DNA of 64,000 bases. Source: Papilionanthe hookeriana x Papilionanthe teres. Its lineage: Eukaryota; Streptophyta; Magnoliopsida; Asparagales; Orchidaceae. A program made the translations under genes and the position numbers. This document shows, in pieces, positions 1 to 11,369 of this stretch (the stretch's first letter is position 1; each line of letters starts with the position of its first letter). The stretch lies in assembly GCA_022702705.1 (NCBI GenBank), contig CM040439.1, positions 29,135,345 to 29,199,344 on the forward strand. The letters are read 5' to 3'. The notes below the pieces were generated by a model. That model was not told the DNA's origin. It saw nothing but the letters and a program-made list of their open reading frames with translations, and did no database searches.

Positions 1-560
1 CGGGCACCATCATACCCATCTCTCTTCAACCTTCCCTTCATGACAATGTTATAAGAAACATGATTTGGCCGAAGACGGAACTCAGAGCAACGATCAAGGA
101 GGCTTCTCGATTCATCCTGGCAGCCATTGTTAACAAGCGCGTCGAGGAGGCGGTTGAAGGTATGGAGAGAGGGAGATTTCTGAGAGCAATTGAAGGAAGG
201 GATGGAGAAGAAGAGGTGGAGAGCTCTGTGGGGGAGGGAAGCGAGAGAGAAGTGGTGGATGAGGGCGGAGAAGAGGGAGTTGGGGCAGGGGATGCGGTGG
301 GAGCGAACGAAGAGGAGGAGGGTGTCGAGCTCGGTGAAGAGGCGGGAGCGAGCGAGGCGGTAGAGGAGGGAGGAGCAGGAGGGGTAGTCGGGGTTGGGGG
401 AAGAGAGAAGATGGCGGAGGGCGGCGGAGGGATCGCCGGCGGCGAAGGATTTTATGGTTTCGTTGGGGTGTTTGGGGGGCGGTGGGGGATGGCGGCGCGG
501 AGGTTTTGAGCGGGGAAAGCGGCGGAGGCCGGTTCGGATCTTCCGGCAGCTCGTGAGCAT
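1..560 (-). CDS. PPR (pentatricopeptide repeat) protein, N-terminal part, cut by window edge
   Basis: The minus strand is open from an ATG at 560-558 to the window edge: 186 complete codons without a stop. The N-terminus (MLTSCRKIRTGLRRF) is rich in Arg, Ser and Leu with almost no acidic residues, as in an organelle presequence. Helical repeat sequence follows, including FNRLLDALVNNG, and further on RPNHVSYNIVMKGRLKRDG, the usual PPR pattern of a helix pair with V-(S/T)-YN-(I/V)-x-(I/M)-KG. Known P-type PPR proteins bind organellar RNA for processing, stabilisation or translation; the target cannot be read here. The exon is much more GC-rich than its surroundings. This ATG opens the PPR frame and precedes the presequence-like stretch. 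An overlapping minus-strand frame (130-582) is also open but is only GC-rich, low-complexity sequence. The 3' end lies outside the window. Confidence 0.87.
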   Translation of the reverse strand, partial: MLTSCRKIRTGLRRFPRSKPPRRHPPPPPKHPNETIKSFAAGDPSAALRHLLSSPNPDYPSCSSLLYRLARSRLFTELDTLLLFVRSHRIPCPNSLFSALIHHFSLASLPHRALHLFFSIPSFNCSQKSPSLHTFNRLLDALVNNGCQDESRSLLDRCSEFRLRPNHVSYNIVMKGRLKRDGYDGA

Positions 561-602
561 TTCGGATTTCTGGTGTTCTCAAAATTTTGGGGGGATGTTT
601 TG

Positions 603-956
603 CGGAGAAAATATTACGTCAAGAGTTACGTGTAGAGTCCAGTGAAATCGCGTCATATGATGCGTGACAGAAAAAAAAAATTATCCGTTAATACAGAGAA
701 TATTTTTCCCATGTTATTCCGCGTTATTCAGGTCATGTGTTATTTGTGTGTTATTGTGTTATTATAACATTAAAAATATTCTCAGAATAAAATAACACCT
801 GAATAATACACAATGACGTTTGAATAACGCGGAATAACACGGGAGGAATATTCTCTGCGTTACCAGGCAAATTTTTTTTTTTCATGCTCCACGTGGCGCG
901 ATTTTACTGGACTCCGCACATAGCTCTATGTGCAGAGTCCTGATGATATTTTCTCG
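603..956. repeat. Family B foldback element, copy 1, next to the PPR start
   Basis: The outer ends are inverted: GGAGAAAATATTACGTC on the left and GATGATATTTTCTC on the right, each followed inward by GTAGAGTCCAGTGAAATCGC and its counterpart GCGATTTTACTGGACTC. The interior is a second hairpin whose arms are made of the word GTTATT/AATAAC with varying neighbours. It starts about 43 bp upstream of the PPR ATG, so it occupies the leader or core promoter region. No coding capacity is visible. Confidence 0.7.
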
Positions 957-1102
957 TGTTTTGTGGCATATTTTTAATAGAATTTAGGCTTTCGTTTTAA
1001 AAATTGAATAAAAATATATTAAATTTTATTTAAATGAATATTTTAATATAAATATTAAAATTTAAATATCGCCTTAGTCTTAACATTCTTTAATTACATG
1101 AC

Positions 1103-1450
1103 TAGAGTTATCAAAATGACTCATTGTTCATGAGCAACTTGTGTTCAACTCGATAAGCAAACTCAAAAAATTTTTTTGAGCTTGATATATAAACAATTCA
1201 AACACAAACAATGATATTTTTTTAACAAGTTGAGTCTGGCCTCCCTCAAGCTCGACTCGTTTACATCTCTAACAGTTGTATGAGCGACTGGGGTTGTCAA
1301 AACAATTCTTTGTTCGCGAACAACCCTTGTTCAGTTGGCTAAGCAGATGAGCTGAACACAAACAAATTTTTTATGTTCGAAATATAAAGGAGCCGAACAC
1401 GAACGGTGATATTTTTTGACGAGTCGTGTTTGGCTTGTATACTCCATCAA
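1103..1450. repeat. Two diverged family H (hAT-like) fragments in tandem
   Basis: The first runs from about 1103 (TAGAGTTATCAAAATGACTC) to 1271 (CTCGTTTACATCTCTA). The second, about 1285-1450, begins GGTTGTCAAAACAATTC and holds TTGTTCGCGAACAA and GAGCCGAACACGAACG. Both resemble the well-preserved copy at 18100-18637. No clear target-site duplications remain. Confidence 0.5.
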
Positions 1451-3230
1451 CTATGAATCTCCTTTGTATTTTCTTGTATGCTGATGCGAAGAAAAGTTTT
1501 GTTTGGCGAACGAGGAAGAAGTTATTTCACAAAAACAATGGTTTTTCTCCGTTTTAAACGGTTGGTTAGCCTCTCCATTTTACCAACGCGTCATTGAAAG
1601 ACTTCACTTAATCGCGACGCTCGCTCGAACAAAGCCTTATTCATGAATTTAACTTGAAAATCATTGCCAAAAATCAAATTGAATTTTTTCGCGTTATGTC
1701 TTTTGCTCTCGTGTTCCATCTCATTTACGACATAAATTAAGAATTAATAAATCCGATTATGAGGTGTATTAATGATCTATTGTACCATCTCTTGGGACCT
1801 CCATTTTCGTCGCAGAGAGTTTTCAACTTTACTGGATTTGATAAATTCTATTTAATGTAAATCTAAGTTGCAAAATTTTGACGTCTTCAAATGTATTTGA
1901 TTTCGGGGTATACACATACTTTCTTTATAATTCTATGTATTTATATTTTCTAATAATTAATTTTTAATGTTTAAATATGTAATACTCACTCATTAACATC
2001 ACATCAAAAAGCTATGATAGATATTATTTATATTCAATCTCCTAAACTGATATATATTATGAGAGTGGAGATTTATGTTATTGGATTCTAGTTTGTTCGT
2101 AGTTTCGCACCAGGAAAGGGTTAGGATAAAAGGAGAGTCAGTGTATAGATAATGAAGTCCGAATGCAAGTTGCATTCGGACAACAGACGTGATACATCAG
2201 AGGCAATTTTTTTTTTCTCCTCAGCGTTGTTCGGTGTATCGCATCCGTTGTATACTTGGCGAGACGTAGCTGTGTCCGGACTCTAGACGCAATATTTTTT
2301 CATAGATAAAATAGACAAAAATGTGAAGAATGTGAGTGTTTTCAATATTTAGGGATCCGCACATTCTACACTATGACGATCCCTATTTATAGAGGGGTCT
2401 TCTAATCTATACGTTATAAATATTTACCTTATACTCATAAATGTTGCTCTTTTGATGTGAAAACACTCATGTTAGCCATGTTCAACTCTAAGGCAAACTA
2501 GTGAGGTCCTTTTGATCGCCTCGACGTGTTTTATCAAGTTTACTTCTAGGAGACCAACTAGCTAGGAACCTCACCTGGGCGGTCTCCTAGGTGAGTTTAG
2601 TCGAGTTGATCCGATCGAATAATGCATGTTGACCATGATAGGTGAATTATCCCATCAAGTTACTTGTGTTGAATTCATCGGACTGACCTATCTCGTCCAC
2701 TCGACAAGCCGACTAGCTTCACACATTGATCCCAATCCAAAGGTTATTTATCAAACGTGTTTAGTTCTCGGTCCTCTTATTTCTTTAACATTGAAGTTTT
2801 GAGAAGAATAAAATAATGTTGGAACATAAATTTAAGAGGATTTACATTCATATCATGTGTAACATTATTAATTCCCTATTTAACATCTAAATTTCACTAT
2901 TTACTTATATAACACTTTCGAACAATGGTCGCAAATGACCCAAGGAAATGCCTACTTGATCCGAGTCACCATTAAAATCAGCATTTTATGGCAAATGCTA
3001 TGCAAACAATGGATCCCAATCGGCTTCTTTTTATTCTTCGTGACGAAATTCAATAACGACATTAACATATTACTAGATGATATAAAAGATAACGTTCCAG
3101 TGTCAAATATATAAATCCTAAAGTGTTGAACGTTATACTTGTAAATAGCACAAATAACTACAATATTACTCCATTTTAGCTTTTAACACCTAAAAGTGAA
3201 TCAGTAAATAAACTCGGTCAGGATCATTGA
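1451..3230. other. AT-rich intergenic DNA, mostly featureless
   Basis: No credible exon was seen on either strand. The only structure is a probable decayed family B end at about 2140-2305: short inverted GTCCGAATGCAAGTTGCATTCGGAC near the left (hairpin around 2158) and GGACTCTAGACGCAATATTTTTT on the right, with a T-run between. Confidence 0.45.
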
Positions 3231-3410
3231 GGCTCTGTTTGGGGTAGCTTATATGCTGCGGCAACACCGTTTGGAAATTACGTTTGAGCAGCTTATCCGA
3301 AAAGACAGTTGGTTTTTTATACTAAACGTGGAATACAAGTCAAATCTCGCGGTCCGCGTTTCCAGATCAGCGGCTTATCTGAATAAACACAAGCTGCCCC
3401 AAAAACACCC
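3231..3410. repeat. Family T-like MITE
   Basis: The left end GGCTCTGTTTGGGGTAGCTT and right end AAGCTGCCCCAAAAACACCC are imperfect inverted repeats, and GCTTATC words recur near both ends. Flanking bases are TGA and TCA, so a clean TWA duplication, expected for PIF/Harbinger elements, is not seen. Diverged Tourist-like element is the best guess. Confidence 0.5.
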
Positions 3411-4054
3411 TCAGTGTGATCAACATTGCTAGAGCTATACAACTAGCTTAGATTTATTTTTCAATTTCAACATAGCAAGGAAAGAAAAAAGTGATATTTA
3501 CATATATACCAAACCATTCCTATGTATTCACAATATAAAATCACAATACAACAACAACATCATACAAAAACTAACATAAAAGAGTATTGAAATTACAAAT
3601 CTATCGTCATTTTCACGGTCAGCAATGTGATTCAAGTAAACATACTGAATTTTGAAAGTTTATTTAGAAATTGCTCATTCATCACCACTTGTTTTTACCA
3701 TCTTTTTCTTTCGTTCGATCGCTCATTCAACTTCGTCTTCATCTGGTTTTTCATCTTAGAAGTTCTATTTAGAACCGTTACGTCGCCATTTGCTCTGTTC
3801 ACCCCTCCATATATTTCAGTTTCTTCTTCTTATTCTTCTTCTTAGTTTGGTGGATTCATCTTCATCTGTCACGGCAGAAGGTTTAATTTCTGCAAGCGGT
3901 TTTATTTCCTCGGCCGTTTCTTTTGATTTCTTCTTCTTCTTTTCTTGCTTATCTTTACAGAAAATTCATTCAGATCTTTCTCTTCAATATCTGCAATAAA
4001 CTTTTTTAGAAGATGAAATGCAATTTTACACTAAACAGAATAAGGGGAAAAAAA
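3411..4054. other. Intergenic stretch with a family A end fragment
   Basis: A single family A left arm is recognisable at about 3492-3530 (TTTACATATATACC followed by ATTCCTATGTATTCAC). The rest is T-rich. Short open frames at 3627-3999 are low-complexity Phe/Ser sequence without recognisable domains, and I do not call them genes. Confidence 0.4.
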
Positions 4055-4262
4055 GGAAATTTACATAGATACCACTTAATTCCTATGTATTTAGATATAT
4101 ACCACTAAATTTATGCATGCAAATGCCTGTTTGCTTTTTAAAGTTAAAATATTGGTAATTTTGATGTGATATAAAAGATTTGGGGGTATAAATGTAAGAA
4201 GTAGAGTTTAGATGTAAATATGTAAATAAATAGGAATTGAGTGGCATGCATGTAAATACCCC
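4055..4262. repeat. Family A foldback element
   Basis: The left arm reads AAATTTACATAGATACCAC then TTAATTCCTATGTATTTAG; the right arm is its inverse, TAAATAGGAATTGAGTGGC then ATGCATGTAAATACCC. The middle has GATGTGATATAAAAGATTT followed by GGTATAAATGTAA, the usual family A core. About 208 bp, noncoding. Confidence 0.75.
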
Positions 4263-4276
4263 CCTATTTCTCTTTT

Positions 4277-4456
4277 GGAAGATTTACATACATAGCACTT
4301 AATTCCTAGGCATTTACAAATTTACACCTAAAATTGAATTTTTAATTACATGCCACCCTAACTATCCATGAAAAAGGTGTATTTCACAATTTAAAAATTA
4401 AATTTGCAGTATTTTTTATGCAATATTGAATGTTTTGGTGGTATAAATGTAACCCT
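4277..4456. repeat. Family A foldback element, right arm truncated
   Basis: The left arm begins GATTTACATACATAGCAC and ATTCCTAGGCATTTAC. The core GTGTATTTCACAATTT and GGTGGTATAAATGTAA is present, but the outer right arm is missing. It lies 15 bp beyond the previous copy. Confidence 0.65.
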
Positions 4457-4513
4457 CTTTCTTTGTAGAAATCAAACCCCAAAACTCAACTTCAGAGGCT
4501 AGAGGCAAAAAAA

Positions 4514-4737
4514 GGGGAAATTGTTTCATATGAAGCACGTATGCAGTCGCTTGGTGCGGAATAACCTCCAAATACCTTCATTTTGACGGTATTGAGAGGG
4601 TATGGAAGGGGTATTGGTAATTAAGGTATTTACAGTGTATTGATTATTGGGTATTGATAGGTTATTACATGAGTATTGGATGGGTATCGAGGAGCTGCGT
4701 GCGGACTGCGTACGTGCTCCGTATGCAATAATTTCCC
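4514..4737. repeat. Family B foldback element with GGTATTG-word interior
   Basis: Terminal inverted repeats of about 45 bp: left GGGGAAATTGTTTCATATG, GAAGCACGTATGCAGTCG, TGGTGCGG; right CTGCGTGCGGACTGCGTACG, TGCTCCGTATGCAATAATTTCCC when the parts are read in turn. Between them is a run of degenerate words around GGTATTG. The copy at 19040-19224 has the same ends and the complementary word (CAATACC). Confidence 0.72.
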
Positions 4738-4746
4738 AAAAAAAGA

Positions 4747-4882
4747 GGCTGAATTGTTTTGGAGAAATTTATTGAGTAAGCTTCGCATAAAGATTCAATG
4801 CGGTTCAGTAGCTCACCCTAAGATAGATGGACAAACAAAAGTGATAAATGATGATTTGAAATATCTCCTCGGTGTTTTGTAG
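4747..4882 (+). pseudogene. Ty3/gypsy integrase fragment
   Basis: The frame starting FWRNLLSKLRIKIQ and running through HPKIDGQTKVIND matches the end of the gypsy integrase catalytic core (family pattern HPQTDGQTE-VN, whose last Glu is the third catalytic residue). Here that Glu is replaced by Lys, and the frame stops after about 45 codons. The 5' side is cut off at the neighbouring family B element. It is a non-functional remnant that leads into the LTR-like segment at 4961. Confidence 0.7.
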
Positions 4883-4960
4883 GCGAGAATATCATGCAGT
4901 GATATTTGATTCTTCCTTAAGTTGAGTCTGTTTACAATCGGCCCACTTGCCGCGGAGTAT

Positions 4961-5254
4961 TGTTACGTCTATGCCCAGTCTAAGAGCAAATTTGTCTTTT
5001 GTATGCCTAAGGGCAATTAGTCCTTTATTATTATTATTTAGGGTTAGTTTTTGTGCATGAGATTGAGTTGTGAGTCTTAGGTTTAGGTTTTGTGATCTCT
5101 CGAATTGTAAGAATTGGGAGGGATCGCCTACCTCTCGAATCGTAAGTGACTATCTTTGTATTCGCATTGAGTTGTTTGAATTATTGAAATGAGAAATCTA
5201 TTTTGCCCTAATTTTTGTGGCGAATCGTGTCAATTTTTACTCCGAATCGTATCA
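4961..5254 (+). repeat. Probable 3' LTR of the gypsy remnant
   Basis: It starts TGTTACGTCTATGCCCAG, just after the GCGGAGTAT context common before gypsy 3' LTRs, and ends GAATCGTATCA. It contains CTCTCGAATTGTAAG and CTACCTCTCGAATCG, which are also echoed near 26670 in the first intron of the Ca2+-ATPase. The boundaries rest on the TG...CA rule only; no duplicate LTR is present to confirm them. Confidence 0.5.
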
Positions 5255-5800
5255 CTTATCAAAGCAAGAAAAGATATATTCATTTTTTTAAAGTTAGAAT
5301 AATATTTTTTGATATGATACGAAAAAATTGGTGCTATAAATATAAAAAATCAAAGTTTAAGAATTGGGTGGTATGTATGTAAATGCCCCTATATTCAGTA
5401 TGTGAAAAAAACAGATAATACATTCAATAAGTAAAATAATGCACACAAAACAAATTAAACAAAATCATTAAGTGATAGAAAAGAACATACATGTAAGTAG
5501 TAACATTAAATCCTAAATAAAAATAGCCGCATTTACATACATACAACCCAATTCCATACGGACAACGTACTCAGTGTTGCGTACGGAATCTGCTAATAAC
5601 CACCGAATAACCAGCGAATTACCTCCTATATTGTGTATTTCAGGATTATCGGGAGTTTATTAGGAGGTCATTGCGGTATTATTCCGAATAACCAGCGAAT
5701 AAACTCCTAACAAAACCCCAATAACATCCACGGTTTCACATTTATATTTTTTATTTGTTATTTGAAGTATTGTGATGTTATTGGGAGGTTATTGCTCAAA
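5255..5800. repeat. Family A fragments and a broken family B element
   Basis: A family A right half sits at about 5265-5390 (GAATTGGGTGGTATGTATG then TAAATGCCCC). A family A left arm at 5528-5553 (GCATTTACATACATACAACC) runs directly into CATACGGACAACGTACTCAG, a family B end, followed by an interior of AATAACC words to about 5740. This is a nested insertion in which later ends were lost. Confidence 0.5.
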
Positions 5801-6764
5801 TAATGCTGCAATTTTGAAAACGAGCTTATTTCAAACAAATTAAATTTCAAACAAATCGAACACGAATACAAGCTCTGTTTGTTCATGTTCAGTTCGTTCA
5901 CACCTCTAGTCAATACTAATACGGAGAGGGAAAAATTCATCACTCACAAATCTCCTTCTCATGTCTTAGTTCTTTCTTCTATCATGTTCAGTGTTGTTTG
6001 TGATGATGATAAGAATTTTATGATTGCATAACATTTACTTACAACTTATATTCATTTAAAACAAAGGAATACTACACCTATATTTTCAATAGAAGCAATA
6101 ATTGTATATTTGGTTCATCATGGTGGATATATATGTGTGACATATTAACATAAAACATTATTGGCTATGTGGTGGATAATTTAGACATATACACTTCACA
6201 AGCATCCCTTTGCTTCATCTAGTAAATCTTAAAGTGTGTTTGTCCCTTCTCCATTGTGGGTTTAACACATGTAATTAGGTAGGCTAGTGAAGTTATTGAC
6301 CAAGTGCTTTATATTTAGCTCTTTAGGTCACAATGAATAGTGTGGCTATGTGGCCATGAAAAATAAGTTTCAAATATCAACATGTGATTTGAACACCTTT
6401 AGATCTTTAGATATATGTGATCTCATTAGATGACACTGCCCATGGTCACTGACAAGCATGATACTAATTCAAAAAAAAATGATCATTTTTTCGTAAGTAG
6501 ACAAGGAACAAGTAACTATGAATTTGGACAAACGAACTGTACATAGTTTAAGTTATCTAATTAAATCCTAATAAAGAGTTGCACATTCATTTGGTTTGTC
6601 AAGATTGATTGGCATTTTTATCGAACCAATTGTATGAAATCACCCCTTATAAATCCTAAGAAAGAATATTACTTTAAGTGGTGCTTATTTTAAAGAAATA
6701 TATCATACTAAGTAAAAAATATGCCAAATTTTATGAATTATGATATGCAAATACATAAAAATTA

Positions 6765-6767
<3 letters not shown>
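5801..6767. other. AT-rich intergenic DNA
   Basis: A family H fragment is visible at about 5818-5908 (GTTCATGTTCAGTTCG then TTCACACCTCTA). Otherwise I see no gene, repeat arm or structured element. Confidence 0.4.

Positions 6768-6831
<64 letters not shown>
6768..6831. repeat. (TA)n microsatellite
   Basis: Uninterrupted AT dinucleotide run of roughly 64 bp, ending about 40 bp before the U6 upstream element. Confidence 0.95.
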
Positions 6832-6834
<3 letters not shown>

Positions 6835-6871
6835 TTTCTTATTTTACATTTAATAGTGGGAATTACAATTA

Positions 6872-6882
6872 GTCCCACATCA
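6872..6882 (+). promoter_or_regulatory. Upstream sequence element (USE) of the U6 gene
   Basis: GTCCCACATCA matches the plant snRNA USE consensus RTCCCACATCG except at the last base. It lies 23 bp before the TATA box. In dicots this shorter USE-TATA spacing marks Pol III (U6-type) rather than Pol II snRNA promoters, in agreement with the gene downstream. Confidence 0.9.
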
Positions 6883-6905
6883 TTGTCTTGCAATAATTGA
6901 TTTTA

Positions 6906-6913
6906 TTTATATA
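6906..6913 (+). promoter_or_regulatory. TATA box of the U6 gene
   Basis: TTTATATA, 22 bp before the first transcribed base, where plant U6 promoters carry it. Together with the USE it makes a complete external Pol III promoter. Confidence 0.9.
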
Positions 6914-6935
6914 GTGATATTATTGCAAGCTTAGC

Positions 6936-6955
6936 GTCTCTTCGGAGACATCCGA

Positions 6956-6987
<32 letters not shown>

Positions 6988-7037
6988 GGCCCCTGCGCAA
7001 GGATGACACGCATAAATCGAGAAATGGTCCAAATTTT
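6936..7037 (+). ncRNA. U6: U6 spliceosomal snRNA
   Basis: 102 nt, the usual plant U6 length. The ACAGAGA box (GATACAGAGAAGATTAGC), AGC triad region and GGCCCCTGCGCAAGGATGAC are intact, and the RNA ends AAATGGTCCAAATTTT. U6 forms the catalytic core of the spliceosome after pairing with U4 and then U2 and the 5' splice site. Compared with the common plant sequence (from memory), the 5' stem-loop reads GTCTC-TTCG-GAGAC instead of GTCCC-TTCG-GGGAC, a paired C-G to U-A change that keeps the stem, and one further C-to-T lies in CGCATAAATCG. Correct promoter, length and terminator argue for a functional gene, not one of the frequent U6 retropseudogenes. Confidence 0.95.
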
Positions 7038-7040
7038 TTT
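7034..7040 (+). terminator. Pol III T-run terminator of U6
   Basis: Seven T residues on the coding strand at the 3' end of the U6 RNA, the standard Pol III stop. The first four become the U6 oligo-U tail. Confidence 0.9.
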
Positions 7041-7130
7041 GCTAAAATCCATCTTCATTTTTAGGGTTTTGTTTCCCTCAGGTAGATCTAGAACTATTCC
7101 GTCTTCTTTTTCTTTTTTGCGCAAATTTTT

Positions 7131-7350
7131 TACATTTTTTACGCATTTAATCATATATTTTTGCAGTTTTCTCCGTCATTCTGCAATTTGCAATTTAATC
7201 TTCTCGCTGTTTAGGTCAAAAATTTCATTTTGTAATTTTTTTACATTTTTTACGCATTTAATCATATATTTTGCAGGTTTCTTCGTCATTCTGCAATTTG
7301 CAATTTAATCTTCTCGCTGTTTAGGTCAAAAATTTCATCTCCTGTCGACA
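7131..7350. repeat. Tandem duplication of about 111 bp
   Basis: TACATTTTTTACGCATTTAA through CTCGCTGTTTAGGTCAAAAA occurs at 7131 and again at 7242, with only small differences such as TTTTTGCAG versus TTTTGCAGG. T-rich and noncoding; it starts about 95 bp after U6. Confidence 0.85.
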
Positions 7351-7663
7351 GATATAGAGTTTGTTCTTGCAGATCAAACTTTTTTTGTGTTAATTTTTTT
7401 GCAATTTTTACATTTTCTTCCTCATCCGATCAAATCTTTTGCAGGTTTTTTCCTTTTTGTTTCATTTGCGGTCTCATGATTATCAGATCTGTTGCAAATA
7501 ATGCAAAACTGTGATTTTGGATGTCGCGACAGTAACTCGCTTCAATCCTACAGTTTAATTTCTTCATTTTTTTTCTTCACAGCTTCAATGGCGAAATTGA
7601 ATAAATAAAGAACAGCTGTGGTATGTAAATTTCCAGTTTCCAATTTCCAGCAACTTAAAATTT

Positions 7664-7855
7664 GGGGCATTTATATGCAGAGCAATCAATTCTTATTTAC
7701 ACATCTCACATCCAAATTTTCATATTTATTAACATTCAAAATTAGCATTATTATCACTTTTTAAAAGTGAAATTCAACTTCTCTATATATGTAGATAGGG
7801 AAGTTTAGGTATGAGATGTGTAAATACATAAGAATTTGGTAAGTTTGCGGTAAGC
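7664..7855. repeat. Diverged family A foldback element
   Basis: Left arm GGGGCATTTATATGCAG, ATCAATTCTTATTTACAC; right arm AAGTTTAGGTATGAGATGTG, TAAATACATAAGAATTTGG. This subtype uses ATCTCACA where most copies use ATCTAACA, and resembles the copy at 47884-48085. Confidence 0.6.
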
Positions 7856-7965
7856 CACTGTTCATTTATTTGATTAAAATTTTAATCAGTTCTGTTTGAT
7901 TACTCTGATTATAGATAAGTTCGGTTTTCTTCTGCTTTCTTCTGCTTTCTTCTTTATGGATTGGG

Positions 7966-8160
7966 GCAATTACTTGCAGATCACCTGAAATTTGGTATTT
8001 ACAAATCAACCTCTCTCTTCCATCCAATTTTCAAATTCTCGCTGAATATCAAAGTTCATGGTTTGATCATGACACGTGTAAATATGTCGGTTTGGCAGTT
8101 CAAAAAAGTCACCTTGGAGGTTGGTTTGTGAATTTCAATGTTTCGGATGGCCTGAATTGT
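7966..8160. repeat. Family C foldback element
   Basis: Left arm GGGGCAATTACTTGCAGATC, TATTTACAAATCAACCTC; right arm GAGGTTGGTTTGTGAATTTC, AATGTTTCGGATGGCC are inverted relatives. A better preserved copy is at 44826-45076. Confidence 0.6.
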
Positions 8161-8174
8161 GAGTGTTATGCATA

Positions 8175-8352
8175 CATATTAAATACTTTGGTGTCATAAA
8201 ACTATGCATGCAAAGGTGTATTTCAATTTTACAAAGTAAAAGTGGTATTTTTCATGGATATTAAAGACTTGAGTGTTATACATATAAATATGAAAGTTTA
8301 GGTTTTAGATATGCAAATATATAAGAATTGTGTGCCATATATGTAAATGTCC
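8175..8352. repeat. Family A element, left arm degraded
   Basis: The core GTGTATTTCAATTTTACAAAG and right arm AAGTTTAGGTTTTAGATATG, AAGAATTGTGTGCCATATA are recognisable. The left end merges with the preceding family C copy. Confidence 0.5.
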
Positions 8353-8385
8353 CTTTTTAAATAGAATGTGTCTTAGATGGTGCTT

Positions 8386-8416
<31 letters not shown>

Positions 8417-8764
8417 TTGCGTTTGTTTAATTTAGTATGTTTTTTAATATTTTTCTTTTGAGATTGGTGGATAATCGGCATTATGACGCACATAAAAATT
8501 ATGTTTTTAAGCAATTTGATGGTTCTATAATGGGATCAAAAGGACGAATTTTTATAAGAGAAGCTTCATTTGTTAAAGAGCAATTGAATTGTTCATTGTT
8601 GATGGGTGATGTGTTATTGTTCATCTTCTTTGTTGCAAAGCATAAAATTACACCGTTAAAGGGAATATAATTGTTTGAATTCATTTATCATGTGCGAGAC
8701 ATATTTTACCCCTACACTGATATGATTAATTCAAGAAATTTTTTTCATGGTAAGTTATTTCACG
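8353..8764. other. Unassigned stretch with a 23-nt T run
   Basis: T runs from 8390 to 8412 without interruption. The open frame at 8437-8670 (plus) has no recognisable domain, and the opposite strand is also open, so I do not call a gene. Confidence 0.4.
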
Positions 8765-8766
8765 AG

Positions 8767-9001
8767 AAAATGTCAAATTAGTCCCCCGACTCTTTGCAAG
8801 TGGTCATTTTAATCTAAGAGTTTATAAAAAATACTAACTTAATCCTCATAATCTTTTAATAGGGGTTAAACTGACCATCCATGGTGACTATTTCAACCCA
8901 TATTATGAAACTATGGAGACTAATTTGATACTTTTATAGATTTAGGGACTAAAAGGGCTCTATGTAAATAGTCATGAGACTGTTTTGACGCTTTACTCGT
9001 T
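8767..9001. repeat. Family D foldback element
   Basis: Left AAAATGTCAAATTAGTCCCC and right ATGAGACTGTTTTGACGC, TTTACTCGTT are inverted-repeat ends of the same type as 25181-25528 and 46437-46640 (shared words such as TTTAGTCCC, GGACTAAAA). Noncoding. Confidence 0.55.
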
Positions 9002-9189
9002 ATTTTTTCATGTTGGCTTTACCGTTCAGATGAGCTTATGTGGTTGATATCCATTGAACATTTAGATATTGAAAATGAAAAAAATTGGGATAGAATGGGT
9101 CTTTAGCCATCGAACTTACTTTGAGATGAATGGGATGTATTATAGCTCAACAATCAACTCTTACATTGCTCTCATCTCAAAATAAATAT

Positions 9190-9460
9190 TATGATGGGTA
9201 AAGTCATCTCGATCGTCCGCCACTCCGCCTAATCAATCTCATCTCGGCAACACTTAACTTAGTTTTATGCTTCTCTTTTAAAGACAAACATTCAGCACCA
9301 TATAGCATTGCTAGTCTCACCACCATCTTATAAAATTTTCCTTTCAGTCTAAACGGTACTTTTTCTATCACACAAATAGGCCCGAAGCATTCCTCCACTT
9401 CAACCAACCAACTTGAATTCTACTAATAACATCCTCATCAATATCACCATCTTGGGTTAA
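9190..9460 (-). pseudogene. LINE (L1-type) reverse-transcriptase fragment
   Basis: The minus strand encodes VPFRLKGKFYKMVVRLAMLYG then AECLSLKEKHKTKLSVAEMR, the familiar segment near the end of plant L1-type RT ORFs (family pattern PxKLKGKFYRxxVRPAxLYG-ECW, MSVAEMRMLRW). The flanks diverge quickly. It is a 5'- and 3'-truncated non-LTR scrap. The same family appears inside the IQD gene at 56425-56828. Confidence 0.8.
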
Positions 9461-9887
9461 TGAATACAATATTTTGATATGAGGCTATAATTAATAGGTG
9501 CTTTAGGTTGCCTTCTTCTTCCCCTCTTGTAAATATGAAAATTGCTTTCAAGTAAAGACAAATGGTGATCTTCTGTTCTATGCCCATTGATTTCAAAGGG
9601 AACACCGAGCTTTCATAAATTTGATAAAGAAAATAAATTTTTTTTGGGGATTAACCCATTATATCTGGCTTCCAGTTATTTTTTTTTCTAAATGTTTCCA
9701 ACTATGTCAAAACATTATATTATATCTTATGAAGTTTGTGATATTTTTTTTCTTTCCCCGCCAGGTTATTGGACTATGGCATGGTGACTTTCTAACAAAA
9801 TTCTTGAAGCAAGCATGTCTACTATTAAGATATTTCACAAAATGCAGAGAGGAGTGCGGTAGGAAGTGCAGATAAAAAAATTTTAGG

Positions 9888-9950
9888 AAGATTCACATAC
9901 ATACCATTCAATTCTTATGTGTTTATATCTAACTGATGTCTACCAAATAT
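9888..9950. repeat. Family A left-arm fragment
   Basis: GATTCACATACATACCATTC then AATTCTTATGTGTTTATATC; no matching right arm follows. Confidence 0.5.
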
Positions 9951-11168
<1,218 letters not shown>

Positions 11169-11369
11169 TTGGGTTTCTAAAATTTAGGACTTTGACTCTT
11201 TCAAATCATTGAACTTTTCAAGCCAAACGTAAGGGTTTACTAAATCGAAACTTAAATCTGTTAGAAAATTTAACAACTTTCTGGTGGGATCGAAATACGG
11301 ACTCAAATCCGTATTGTATTTGATCGACACTTATATTTGCATGGTTATCAGTGTTTCACAACATTTCAG

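Noticed and set aside
130..582. 150-codon minus-strand open frame starting at 582
   Set aside because: It overlaps the PPR gene in another frame and is Pro/Leu/Arg-rich low-complexity sequence. The frame from 560 carries the PPR repeat and stays open to the edge.
60..645. Plus-strand open frames (60-509, 394-645)
   Set aside because: Glu/Gly-rich shadows on the opposite strand of the GC-rich PPR exon.
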